This document shows, one piece after another, positions 41,043 through 49,496 of a DNA stretch of 49,564 bases (positions are counted from its first letter, which is position 1; every line of letters begins with the position of its first letter). The DNA is from an uncultured bacterium (GTDB taxonomy: Bacteria; Cyanobacteriota; Vampirovibrionia; Gastranaerophilales; Gastranaerophilaceae): the NCBI GenBank assembly GCA_902797965.1, contig CADBUY010000014.1, forward strand, positions 1 through 49,564. The letters are read 5' to 3'. Under the pieces are notes generated by a model. It worked only from the letters and a program-made list of their open reading frames with translations. It did not search any database and had not been told where the DNA came from. Position numbers and translations under genes: made by a program.

Positions 41043-42691
41043 ACAAAATCATTGGGAGATAAATCTGCAAGAGCATTTCTTGCCTCTGCAAAAGTCGGGT
41101 CTTGCTCAAGAACTTCCATATACAGTTCTTTGGCTTTATCTCTGTTAGTACCTTCATATAAGAGAGCCAAATTGTATTTTGCTTGAATTAAATCAGGGTC
41201 ATAATCAATTGCTTTTTTAAAAGTTTCTTCTGCATTCTTAATATCATGCTGCGCTGCATACATAAGTCCTAGTCTATATAAACCCTGAGCATTTTTTCCG
41301 TCAATTGCAAGTAAATCAGTAAGCGCTTTCTTTTCTTCAAAGAAATTTCCTAATTCATGCTGTGCCTGAGAAAGCAAGAGAAGATATTTTGCATGATAAG
41401 CATTATCTTTGTCATAATTTAAAGCTTTATTAATATACTCTACAGATCCGCCATAATTCTTTTGTTCAAAGTTATTAGACGCGATATGGAAGTATGCTTC
41501 CGAATTAACCGGATTGTATTGCAAAGCTAAATCCAGCAATTCTTTTGCCCGAGGATAATCATTTACATCACTTGCAACTTCCGACCACTTAATATATAAC
41601 TCACAAATATAACCATTTACAGCTTTTGCTTCCTTTGAAGATGCTTTATCCAACAACACCAAATATTTATCAAGAGCCTTTTGATAATCACCATTGTTAA
41701 TATATGCCTGACAAAGTTCTACAGAAACTTCAAATCCGTTTTGAGTCATCATTACAAGATCTTCAAGTATTAAAATACCGTCATTTAATTTTCCCAGTTT
41801 AAGATAGAAACCCGCAATTCTGTCTCTTGCTGCAAATTTATCAGAACCGGGAACATCCAGCAGTTTTTCTGCATAAGCTATTGCTTTTTCATAATCTTCT
41901 GTTTCTTCATACAAGTCAACAAGAGTTTCATACACCCACAACAGAACTTTTGGTTCTGTTACGAAACTGAGCATTAAAAGCAAAGTTTCTATAGCAACAG
42001 GATAATTACTTATTCTGATATATAACTCTGCGAGTTTTTTATTTGTTTCAACGTCTTTTGGATAAATAGCCAATCGTGCTTTATAAGCTTCAAAGGCTGC
42101 CGGATAATCATGAATTTCTTCATTTAGTTCGGCTATAATTGACTGAATATCAGCAATCTCTGCCTGTGATTGAGTTAAATCGACAAGTTCACCGTACACA
42201 TGAACTGCCATGAATGCCTGATCAGTTCGGGTATATAATTCTGCAAGAGTTTTTACAACTTCTTTATCTTTTCGGTTTCTCTCATATACAGTAGTAAATT
42301 CAGTAATAGCTTTGTTTAAAAAACGTTTTTTGATATAACATTTTCCGAGAACATAGTGGGTTTCAACATCATTAGGTCGTTCTTGTAATATAAGATTGCA
42401 TTGTTTTATAGACTGATTAAACTTTTTATCTTCAAGATAAGCTTTTGCCAAAAACTTTCTTACTTCAAGATGCGTAGGAACTCTATCTAAATATTTTGTT
42501 GCAAGAAGTTCTACTAAAGCGTACTCTTTTTTATCATACAAAATCCCAACCTGTTCCAATATATTTTTTGTTGTTAACTGTAGTTCATCACCTTTTTTTG
42601 TAACTGTAGGTGCCAGAAGAATTGAATACAAAGTATACATTGCTCCAAAACCGGCTACTACCGCTAAAATTATTAATACAAGATTAGACAT
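41039..42691 (-). CDS. Membrane-anchored tetratricopeptide-repeat protein
   Basis: This 550-residue protein has one N-terminal membrane helix (LVLIILAVVAGFGAMYTLYSILLA), then a solenoid of TPR units through the C-terminus. Readable units include AKAYLEDKKFNQSIKQCNLILQERPND, LGKCYIKKRFLNKAITEFTTVYERNRKD, LALQYNPVNSEAYFHIASNNFEQKNYGGSVEYINKALNYDKDN and GLMYAAQHDIKNAEETFKKAIDYDPD. It is likely a scaffold at the membrane, as for LapB-like or pilus-assembly proteins. Which face the repeats occupy cannot be decided from sequence. Partner unknown. Confidence 0.85.
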   Translation of the reverse strand: MSNLVLIILAVVAGFGAMYTLYSILLAPTVTKKGDELQLTTKNILEQVGILYDKKEYALVELLATKYLDRVPTHLEVRKFLAKAYLEDKKFNQSIKQCNLILQERPNDVETHYVLGKCYIKKRFLNKAITEFTTVYERNRKDKEVVKTLAELYTRTDQAFMAVHVYGELVDLTQSQAEIADIQSIIAELNEEIHDYPAAFEAYKARLAIYPKDVETNKKLAELYIRISNYPVAIETLLLMLSFVTEPKVLLWVYETLVDLYEETEDYEKAIAYAEKLLDVPGSDKFAARDRIAGFYLKLGKLNDGILILEDLVMMTQNGFEVSVELCQAYINNGDYQKALDKYLVLLDKASSKEAKAVNGYICELYIKWSEVASDVNDYPRAKELLDLALQYNPVNSEAYFHIASNNFEQKNYGGSVEYINKALNYDKDNAYHAKYLLLLSQAQHELGNFFEEKKALTDLLAIDGKNAQGLYRLGLMYAAQHDIKNAEETFKKAIDYDPDLIQAKYNLALLYEGTNRDKAKELYMEVLEQDPTFAEARNALADLSPNDFV

Positions 42692-42804
42692 TCCACTCTC
42701 ACATATAAATAATTACAGATAATAATTATTATATATTATATTTATAAAAAAATACAGTATCTTCATATAAATAGCTTAGTCGTTTACAGAAGCAGCAAAA
42801 TCTC

Positions 42805-42841
42805 TTTACTTTTTCTGAAAAATAGTTATTATATTATTGGT
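42805..42841 (+). promoter_or_regulatory. Promoter immediately ahead of a secreted-protein gene
   Basis: TTTACT (42805-42810), a 16-base spacer and TATTAT (42827-42832) put the start within about 3 bases of ATG 42842. There is no Shine-Dalgarno, so the message is probably leaderless or nearly so. Confidence 0.4.
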
Positions 42842-43462
42842 ATGAATAAGACATTTGCATTTATATTATCATTTACATTATTAATATCGACAAACGCCTA
42901 CGCTGACATTAGTTACGATAGTTATGCAGAGATTGATCACGCCTGGGACAATCAAAAACCTATCACAGATCAGGAATTTGAAAAAGCAATTGACACTTTA
43001 ACCGAAAAACAAAAGAAGAAAGATGAAAAAGCCCGTAAAAAGAAGATAAAAAAAATCAGCGGAGGAGGAACAAGCCTTCATAAGGGACTTGAACCGATGG
43101 GAGAGATTAAAGAACAGGAGATTTTAAAAGAAAAAGATGAGAACGAAGGGCAACTTATTAATATTCCCGTAAGTTTTATTCTTGACGGCAAAGTGATTGA
43201 ACCAGGCTTCTACAATATTTTTGGCGAAAAGGACAAAAATAACGACATATACCTTTCTTTCTATCAGGCTCATTACTTGATAGGAAAAGTAAAGGCTCGC
43301 CCTACAAAAAACGATTTTGATGCAGAAGAACTGGATTTTGTAAAAATGATTCCTTATGATGATAAATATATTCAGATTATTTTCGGGTCTTTGGATTTTA
43401 ATGCCTACACGTATCTGCAATATTTGCCGGAAAAAAATTCTAAAGAACAACACAGCCCGTAA
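42842..43462 (+). CDS. Secreted protein of unknown function
   Basis: This 206-residue protein has a signal peptide (MNKTFAFILSFTLLISTNAYA). A short acidic region is followed by a strongly charged helix (LTEKQKKKDEKARKKKIKKISGGG), then a compact C-terminal domain from residue 105 (INIPVSFILDGKVIEPGFYNIFGEKDKNNDIYLSFYQAHYLIGKVKARPT) that looks beta-rich. The pattern VIEPGFYNI resembles small periplasmic or lipoprotein domains. I do not recognise the family. It converges with the methyltransferase gene 5 bases away. Confidence 0.78.
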   Translation: MNKTFAFILSFTLLISTNAYADISYDSYAEIDHAWDNQKPITDQEFEKAIDTLTEKQKKKDEKARKKKIKKISGGGTSLHKGLEPMGEIKEQEILKEKDENEGQLINIPVSFILDGKVIEPGFYNIFGEKDKNNDIYLSFYQAHYLIGKVKARPTKNDFDAEELDFVKMIPYDDKYIQIIFGSLDFNAYTYLQYLPEKNSKEQHSP

Positions 43463-43467
43463 AACTA

Positions 43468-44748
43468 TTAATCTGATATTTTATACACTTTTAATCCCCC
43501 GTCAAAGTTTGAATTCGGATATTGTTCTTTAATCTTTATTCCTGCCCGTTTAATACGTTCTTCTCCTAAATCGCAAAGAGTTTTAAATCCTTGTTTATAC
43601 GCTTGTGACTCTTTTTTTACATCCTCAGGTTTTTGAACAAGTATAAATTTACGTTTCCCGCCATCAATTGCATTAAGCTCCATTACCGCGTGCGCGGTAG
43701 TTCCCGAACCTGAAAAGAAGTCCAGAACAGTAAATTCGTTATCAAATTTTTCGTTTTTGTAATCATATATAAGAGATAACAAATAAGAAATCAGAGAAAC
43801 CGGCTTTGGATATGAAAATTCAACACCCTTAACCAGTTCTTTTAATTCTTTTGATGCGGTTTCGTTTGTGGTTACATATTTCCCAAATCTGCTCACAGTA
43901 CAGAATTTATTGTTTTTATTTGTAAAAATAATTTGCTTTGGTGCAGTCTTTGAGATTTTTCCATCTCCATAAACTGCACGAACAGCAAAGTTTTCTGATT
44001 TTACCCAAAAAGTTGTTCCTTTTTTTAATTCTTCAAGAACTTTTTTTTGCGACCATCTTGATTTTAACTTTAGCGTAAATTCATTTACGTTTTTTTCGTT
44101 TTTAACTTCTACCCAATTTAGTAATTCGTATTTTGCAGAAGCAGCCTTTTTATACACACCGTCTTTTAAATTAAATTTTACTGTTCCCGCAGGAAACGTA
44201 AGCTCTGTAATATTATTGGATGCATTATAAAGAGGAGCATCCGCTAACTCGGTTTTTATGTTTTCCACCAATAATTCTTTCAGCTTTGTATTATACAAAG
44301 ATTTTGCATAACATAAAACATACTCCGCATTTGAATATGTATTCAACTTTTGACGTCCAAAGTGTTGTGTTTTTTCATAGATAAATTGTGTGATAAAATT
44401 TTCTTCTCCAAAAACTTCTTCGCAAATTTTTCTTAAATTAGAAACCTCTTTGTCATCAATAGATATAAAAATTACACCGTCATCAGAAAGCAACTCCCAT
44501 GCCGGCTTCAATCTTGACAAAATCATCGAACACCATTCTGAATGTCTTAACTTGTCGTGATATGTAAAATCCTTACCCGTATTATACGGAGGATCTATAT
44601 AAATTACCCTGATTTTCTCAGCATAATCCTTTTTTAAAAGCTCCAATGCTTCTAAGTTATCTCCCTCTATATAAATATTTTCTGTTGTATTCCAATCAAT
44701 ACTTTTGTCTTTTAAAAGCATTAAACTTTTTTTATTTGCGGATTTCAC
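43468..44748 (-). CDS. Type III-style DNA adenine methyltransferase (Mod), second of a pair
   Basis: This 426-residue protein is a beta-class N6-adenine methyltransferase like type III Mod subunits. ENIYIEGDNLEALELLKKDY leads to the catalytic motif IYIDPPYNTGKDF (motif IV, DPPY), and the AdoMet motif I DFFSGSGTTAHAVMELN comes after the target-recognition region, as expected for this class. It starts at GTG 44748 with AAGGA 8 bases ahead. It lacks the roughly 60 N-terminal residues of its neighbour. The middle region (about 130-300), which reads the target, differs completely from the upstream copy. No Res nuclease follows. Confidence 0.88.
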   Translation of the reverse strand: MKSANKKSLMLLKDKSIDWNTTENIYIEGDNLEALELLKKDYAEKIRVIYIDPPYNTGKDFTYHDKLRHSEWCSMILSRLKPAWELLSDDGVIFISIDDKEVSNLRKICEEVFGEENFITQFIYEKTQHFGRQKLNTYSNAEYVLCYAKSLYNTKLKELLVENIKTELADAPLYNASNNITELTFPAGTVKFNLKDGVYKKAASAKYELLNWVEVKNEKNVNEFTLKLKSRWSQKKVLEELKKGTTFWVKSENFAVRAVYGDGKISKTAPKQIIFTNKNNKFCTVSRFGKYVTTNETASKELKELVKGVEFSYPKPVSLISYLLSLIYDYKNEKFDNEFTVLDFFSGSGTTAHAVMELNAIDGGKRKFILVQKPEDVKKESQAYKQGFKTLCDLGEERIKRAGIKIKEQYPNSNFDGGLKVYKISD

Positions 44749-44760
44749 AAATTCAATTCC

Positions 44761-46182
44761 TTATTTTATCTTTATCACCTTGAACCCGATATCTACGGAT
44801 TTATTTTTACTTAACACCTGTTTTCCCGAAAGCCTCAATCGTTCTTTTGAAAGTTCCGTTATATAGTGTGGTTTTTTAATCTTATCAAGCATTTTTATCG
44901 CTTCTGATATATCATTTTTCACTTCACCCTTTGAATGTTTATAATTCTCGTCAAGACTTTCTTGTGTCTGAATAAGTATAAATTTTCTTGTTTGATTATC
45001 TTGAGCATTTTGTTCCATAACAGCATGTCCTGTTGAACCAGAACCGGCAAAAAAGTCTAAAATAATATCATTTTTTGAAGTTGTCATTTTGATTAGTCTT
45101 GTCAAAAGCTTTAGCGGCTTCTTACCGTTCTTATATTTTATACCGCCCTCTAAAGCTATTGCTCCGCTTGTTTTTATATCCTGCCAAAAATCGCATGGAT
45201 TTTTATAAATGTTTTCATCTGCAAAAATTACTCTTAACCTGGGTTCTTTTGCATCTCTGTTAAAATCAGTTATATAGAAAAATAAAACATTGTCATTAGA
45301 CAAATTGCAGGCAATCTCCTGATTTGGAAGTTTATCTATCTTGTTCACAACTTTTGATAAACTGGAAGAACCTACAGTTTTAATTATTCGGTACGCATTG
45401 TCAAAAAGCCAGTCATTTAACTTATCCTTTGGAATTCTTAATTCTTTGATTTTTGAAGAAAGAGAAACTTTTTTTACGTTTTTTAGTAATTTATTTATAT
45501 GGTTAATATCATTTTGACAAAGTTCATCTTTCTCTTTATATTGGATAAGCTCATCACGAATTTTTTGTGTCATATTATCCAGAAAAATATTATTTTCTCT
45601 GTCCCAAACCGATTGTCTATATTTATCTATACAAACAAACCCATTAAAATTCTTCTTCTTATAAAATAAAATGTACTCCTTGAGTTTTGGGAAGCGCTTA
45701 TTCTGATGAGTCATTTTAACTCCTGTTGCCTCACTCATTTTTACGGCAATACAGTTTACAAAATTTTCCTCACCAAAAACTTCATCACAAATCATTTTGA
45801 GATTAAAAAGTTCATTATCATCTATTGAGATAAAAATAACACCGTCATCCGACAGAAGTTTTTTAGCCAGTTTAAGACGAGGGTACATCATAGAACACCA
45901 GTCGGAATGCTTTAAATCATCTCTGTATACAAAATCTTTGCCTGTATTATACGGGGGATCAATATAAACCATTTTAACTTTTCCGAGATGAGTCTTTTGC
46001 AAAAGTTTAAGTCCGTCAATATTATCTCCCTCAATAAAAAGATTTTCCGTACAATCACAATTAACTCCGTCGGATTTATCTTCAGAAAAGACTTTCTTTG
46101 TCAGTGTTTCTGCCAGCTTTACGGCATCTCTTTTTCCTATCCATGAAAATTCATATTTTTCTTCCGCCAATATATTTGACAT
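44761..46182 (-). CDS. Type III-style DNA adenine methyltransferase (Mod), first of a pair
   Basis: This 473-residue enzyme has the same order: N-terminal FSWIGKRDAVKLAETLTKKV, NLFIEGDNIDGLKLLQKTHLGKVKMVYIDPPYNTGKDF (DPPY), a divergent target-recognition region (about 150-380), then DIILDFFAGSGSTGHAVMEQN (AdoMet binding). It modifies adenine in a sequence-specific site on one strand. The downstream methyltransferase starts 12 bases after its stop, so the two form an operon. GGGG is 5 bases ahead of ATG. The likely source is horizontal transfer, as for most restriction-modification genes, but base composition is not visibly different. Confidence 0.88.
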   Translation of the reverse strand: MSNILAEEKYEFSWIGKRDAVKLAETLTKKVFSEDKSDGVNCDCTENLFIEGDNIDGLKLLQKTHLGKVKMVYIDPPYNTGKDFVYRDDLKHSDWCSMMYPRLKLAKKLLSDDGVIFISIDDNELFNLKMICDEVFGEENFVNCIAVKMSEATGVKMTHQNKRFPKLKEYILFYKKKNFNGFVCIDKYRQSVWDRENNIFLDNMTQKIRDELIQYKEKDELCQNDINHINKLLKNVKKVSLSSKIKELRIPKDKLNDWLFDNAYRIIKTVGSSSLSKVVNKIDKLPNQEIACNLSNDNVLFFYITDFNRDAKEPRLRVIFADENIYKNPCDFWQDIKTSGAIALEGGIKYKNGKKPLKLLTRLIKMTTSKNDIILDFFAGSGSTGHAVMEQNAQDNQTRKFILIQTQESLDENYKHSKGEVKNDISEAIKMLDKIKKPHYITELSKERLRLSGKQVLSKNKSVDIGFKVIKIK

Positions 46183-46326
46183 TTTTCCCCTAAAACTTCC
46201 ACAAGCAATTTTAACATATTATATTGTCTTTATGCAAAAATCTGTTCCAATAGGCGTTTATTTTATATCAAGATTAGAACTTAATTAAACAAAATAATAT
46301 ATTTTTGAAAGGGAAGCACTGTTTTA

Positions 46327-47640
46327 TCAGAGATTTATCGCATGAACAAATAGCTCGCTGACTTTTTTATTGTATTCCCTGCCATCATCTTTTGCAAAAA
46401 GGTTCTGCCAGTGGCTCTGAGGAGTTCCGTCTGTTGAATATGACGGATTTGACATCATTAGGTGATGGGTACTTGTATCATATCTTAGGGGGAATAAATC
46501 CTCCATCTGCATAAAACTTGCAAGTTTATCGCTCGGATATTCATACCCAAACAAAGAATTATTAATTCTCTTTAACCGTTCTTCATAACTTCTTCCACCC
46601 TCGTCATTGTCATTTGAGACTTCTATTCCGGGTGAATAATTGTTTGAATATTTATATTCTATTGCTTTATTTTTTACATGTTCAAAATCATCCGGTTCTA
46701 TAAAACCGGTTCCGCTTGTTAACCCCAAGTTTTCATATCTGGCATAATCACCTGTACTCTTCTCTCCTATAAAACTTAAATGGGTATTTTTTGATCTGCT
46801 TCTTATCTCGTGAATAATATACTGCATTTGTTCATAAGCAGGTAATGCACCAACTCCGGTATAATTATCCATGTCATATCCGCCAATATGTTTTGCGGAA
46901 TCAATAAAAACAGCTTCAAAACCACTATTTATCAGTTCAACGTGCTGTTGTATAAACAATTCTAGATGTTCATAATTATTCCAATTAAATGTTATATCTT
47001 CTCCGTTATCTTGAACGACCTTGATTTGGTCCGCAGATATAACCGTTCTAAAACCTGTCTTTAACCCATGGAAATGCGCTAAATCATTAAATGCTTTAAA
47101 CTGTTCATTTCCGTTCATTTTATCCAGAATATCAGATACAATAATATTGGAACTGTATCCTGCATTAAGTTTTATCCCGTAAATTGAATTTTCTTCTGTC
47201 GGAGCTTTTATATACCCATCACCATATATGTTTGGAAATATTTGGGATAATATTATACAATTTGCCCAACTTTTAGCTGATGGCGGTATTGCAGGCAAAA
47301 TTTTAATACAACTCAATATACCGTTTTTTGTAGTATTTTCACTCATTTCTGCAATTGCACGATTATTTATTTCAATATAATTTGCTATCCTCCCCCATTT
47401 GTCACCATAATCGGGTGTTAGTATCTCATTAGGGAATGAGTTATAAAAAATTCCCTCTTGGTTAAGCGTCATTAATGATTCGACTGCTTCTTTAAGAGTA
47501 CGCTCCAATAATTCGCTTGGGCAAATATTTCCTATCCATTTTTTCATACCGGATAAAAATTGATGTTCTTCTGTCCATTTATCAACATGTAATTCTGTAT
47601 TTTCACCAAGTAAAAATAATAATTTATTAACAGTATTCAT
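46327..47640 (-). CDS. TIM-barrel-like protein, possibly alpha-amylase-related
   Basis: This 437-residue protein is not firmly identified. HGLKTGFRTVISADQI (191-206), NSGFEAVFIDSAKHIGGYDM (238-257) and HLSFIGEKSTGDYA (287-300) follow the order of beta-strand ends in a TIM barrel. FIDSAKH and FIGE resemble the nucleophile and acid/base positions of GH13 enzymes (Asp 247, Glu 293), with TGFIEPDD after them. No signal peptide is present, so it would act in the cytosol. It might also be a phosphoribosyl- or radical-type barrel. It has no Shine-Dalgarno, and a TATAAA box lies 8 bases ahead. It stands between the methyltransferases and a repeat-rich region. Confidence 0.6.
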   Translation of the reverse strand: MNTVNKLLFLLGENTELHVDKWTEEHQFLSGMKKWIGNICPSELLERTLKEAVESLMTLNQEGIFYNSFPNEILTPDYGDKWGRIANYIEINNRAIAEMSENTTKNGILSCIKILPAIPPSAKSWANCIILSQIFPNIYGDGYIKAPTEENSIYGIKLNAGYSSNIIVSDILDKMNGNEQFKAFNDLAHFHGLKTGFRTVISADQIKVVQDNGEDITFNWNNYEHLELFIQQHVELINSGFEAVFIDSAKHIGGYDMDNYTGVGALPAYEQMQYIIHEIRSRSKNTHLSFIGEKSTGDYARYENLGLTSGTGFIEPDDFEHVKNKAIEYKYSNNYSPGIEVSNDNDEGGRSYEERLKRINNSLFGYEYPSDKLASFMQMEDLFPLRYDTSTHHLMMSNPSYSTDGTPQSHWQNLFAKDDGREYNKKVSELFVHAINL

Positions 47641-47998
47641 ATAAATAGTTTATAATTATCGTTTATTATTAGTATTCTCCACATGTCTATAAAAAAACAA
47701 AAGAAGTATTCATTAAAACTAAAAAATATCTGTTTATGTTCATTAATATGTAAACAGATAAGTTTGTGTTGGACATACCTGCACAACAAGAAGATTTGAG
47801 TGCAATTATTGGACAAAAAGTGCAATAAAGCGGACATTTTTGTTGCCAAAATCGGACATTCCGGACTTTCATACTCATCCGACTTCCAATCTTTAAAAAT
47901 CGGCAAAAGCTGGATTGATTCAGGCTTTCGTCCTCACAATGACACAAAACATTTCCGAGCAAAAGTCTTGAAAAAAGGTATCAGCCATTAAAAAAAAT
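47641..47998. other. Gene-free region with a hairpin repeat
   Basis: A GTCATTGTGAGGACGAAAGCC...CAATCCAGC hairpin lies on the minus strand at 47906-47943, another member of the family in R1-R3 and at 39112. A 20-codon frame from GTG at about 47766 (LDIPAQQEDLSAIIGQKVQ) may be the tail of a lost gene. Longer frames across this region are built from the repeat and I do not accept them. Confidence 0.5.
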
Positions 47999-48019
47999 CC
48001 ATAAAGGGTTCTTTTTTAA

Positions 48020-48300
48020 TGGCGGGAACGACGAGCGGATTTGCGGACGGACGACACGAAGTTAGTCCGGATAGCGAGGAAACGAAGCGACTAAACCGAG
48101 AGGTTTAAAAGCGGAGTTTTCTGAGCGTGGAGCAAATCCAAGACAGGCTTTCTTGGGTCGCTCGCATTAAACGTGTCTACGTGTTTTGCTTCAAAGAATT
48201 TCATTCTTTTCGCAAAAGCACTTCGCACTCTGCTCGCTCCCCGCTCAAACTCGGGCAGGTTTAAACAACCTGCGGCGAGTTCTCACCTCTTATGCGTTCG
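48020..48300 (-). repeat. tRNA-associated modular repeat with tRNA-Asp 3' end
   Basis: On the minus strand this has GGTGAGAACTCGC, then GAGCAGAGTGCG (around 48220-48240), CGTTTAATGCGA (around 48165), and ends with CTCGTCGTTCCCGCCA (48020-48035), which equals the last 16 bases of tRNA-Asp including CCA. The order matches the elements at 14334-14515 and 49310-49460. No gene is credible here. Confidence 0.75.
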
Positions 48301-48312
48301 ATAATATGACAA

Positions 48313-48385
48313 TAAAAAAACAGACCTTACGGTCTGCTTTTTATTGTAAATGGCGGGGTTGACGTTGCAAGGTTCGAACTTTTTA
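48313..48385 (-). pseudogene. tRNA 3'-end fragment with terminator
   Basis: On the minus strand GTTCGAACCTTGCAACG runs to CCCCGCCA (48351-48381), a tRNA T-loop half and acceptor end with CCA. It is followed by CAGACC-gtaa-GGTCTG and a T run (48313-48336), a typical tRNA terminator. The rest of the tRNA is missing. A functional terminator for the fic transcript is likely. Confidence 0.6.
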
Positions 48386-48461
48386 AGAGTTATTATGAAC
48401 ACATAAATAATACCCCAACAAAAATATTTTGTCTTATAGCGTCAATAAAAGCGGTATAATA

Positions 48462-49211
48462 TTATTTTAATCTTTCAATTATTCTTAAATATTCCTTCTG
48501 ACTTTCCAAAACCATTTCTGAAATAAAATTGATAAATGGGATAAAGTTGTTGTGATTAGAATCTTGTAATGCTCTTATGTAATCTGCTCTTACAACAGGC
48601 GGAATAATAGTTATATTATAACCTGCTTGTAGTAGTGCTAAATTCATTAGCAATCGTGCAACTCTGCCGTTGCCGTCAATGAAAGGATGAATGTTTACAA
48701 ATTTTGCATGTATCATTGCTGCATATTCAACAGGATGACATTGTGATTTTAGGTTCAGAATATTTTTTACAAAATCCTGCATTTTATCAGATAATTCATT
48801 AGGTTTTGGAAAATCAATATCAGAACCTGTTACAATAACATTCTTTGTTCTATACTCTCCTGCTTCTGTTTCAGATATACGGTGGAAAAATAATTTATGT
48901 AAATATTTAATGTTATCCTCTGTTATAACATCTGATTTTGCAAGTTTTAACAATTCATAGAAAGCATCCGAATGTCCAAGTGTTTCAAGGTGATCTTTCA
49001 TAGGTTTACCGTTAATGGTTAAACCATCCTCAAGAACAACTTTTGTTTCTGCTAAATCAAGAGTGTTACCCTCTAAAGCATTTGAAGAATACGTAAGCCC
49101 AATTCTATAATATTCTTGAATTTGTTTAACAGTATCTTCATTTAACGGACGATAACTGTCAATTTTAGCTTTGTATTCATCATTATCACTAAATCTATTT
49201 TGATATATCAT
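48462..49211 (-). CDS. Fic-domain protein (AMP transferase), class II
   Basis: This 249-residue protein has the Fic core HPFIDGNGRVARLLMNLAL (around residues 170-190) with catalytic His, phosphate-binding Asp/Glu positions and Arg. The N-terminal helix carries YSSNALEGNTL, matching the inhibitory S/T-x-x-x-E-G/N motif, so autoinhibition within the same chain (class II) is expected. The flap ALPVIVTG-like strand KNVIVTGSDIDFPKP is also present. It probably modifies a target protein with AMP. It lies between the 3' end duplicates of tRNA-Asp, in line with an acquired segment. An upstream ribosome site is not obvious. Confidence 0.9.
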   Translation of the reverse strand: MIYQNRFSDNDEYKAKIDSYRPLNEDTVKQIQEYYRIGLTYSSNALEGNTLDLAETKVVLEDGLTINGKPMKDHLETLGHSDAFYELLKLAKSDVITEDNIKYLHKLFFHRISETEAGEYRTKNVIVTGSDIDFPKPNELSDKMQDFVKNILNLKSQCHPVEYAAMIHAKFVNIHPFIDGNGRVARLLMNLALLQAGYNITIIPPVVRADYIRALQDSNHNNFIPFINFISEMVLESQKEYLRIIERLK

Positions 49212-49283
49212 AGGTTGATTATATCATAAATTTTAAGTTAAAACATTTGGAACCTTTTTGGAACTTTTTTTAAAGCATTAAAA

Positions 49284-49331
49284 AAGAGGGTGTCTGAAAC
49301 CCTCTTAAATGGCGGGAACGACGAGGCTCTT
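49284..49331 (-). repeat. Second copy of the tRNA-Asp 3' end with terminator
   Basis: TGGCGGGAACGACGAGGCTC (49310-49329) equals the last 20 bases of tRNA-Asp (49497-49516). It is followed by a terminator AAGAGGGT-ttcaga-ACCCTCTT (49284-49306 on the minus strand) and T run. This makes a direct repeat 187 bases from the tRNA end. Confidence 0.8.
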
Positions 49332-49460
49332 CTTGCTCGTTCGCATTGAACGGCAATTCCGAGTTTTGCCTTCGTGATTTCATCACTTGGCAAAAGCTCT
49401 CCAGCCTCCGCTCACTCGCGCCGAACTCGCAAAAAGCGATTCTCACCACTATCATTTCAG
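49330..49460 (-). repeat. tRNA-associated modular repeat downstream of tRNA-Asp
   Basis: On the minus strand it contains GGTGAGAATCGC, GAGTTCGGCGCGAGTGAGCGG, CTTTTGCC...GGCAAAA and CGTTCAATGCGAACGAGCAAG, in the same order as in 14334-14515 and 48020-48300. It fills the space between the tRNA-Asp terminator and the second copy of the tRNA 3' end. Frames across it are not credible. Confidence 0.7.
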
Positions 49461-49464
49461 CCAT

Positions 49465-49492
49465 TAAAAAAGAGTCCTTGCGGACTCTCTTT
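49465..49492 (-). terminator. Terminator of tRNA-Asp
   Basis: The stem AGAGTCC-ttgc-GGACTCT (49471-49488) has a T run on the minus strand. It lies 4 bases after the CCA end of the tRNA. Confidence 0.85.
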
Positions 49493-49496
49493 TTAA

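Noticed and set aside
47637..47991. Three overlapping frames of 63-91 residues
   Set aside because: They overlap each other and the GTCATTGTGAGG hairpin, have no ribosome sites and no recognisable domain.
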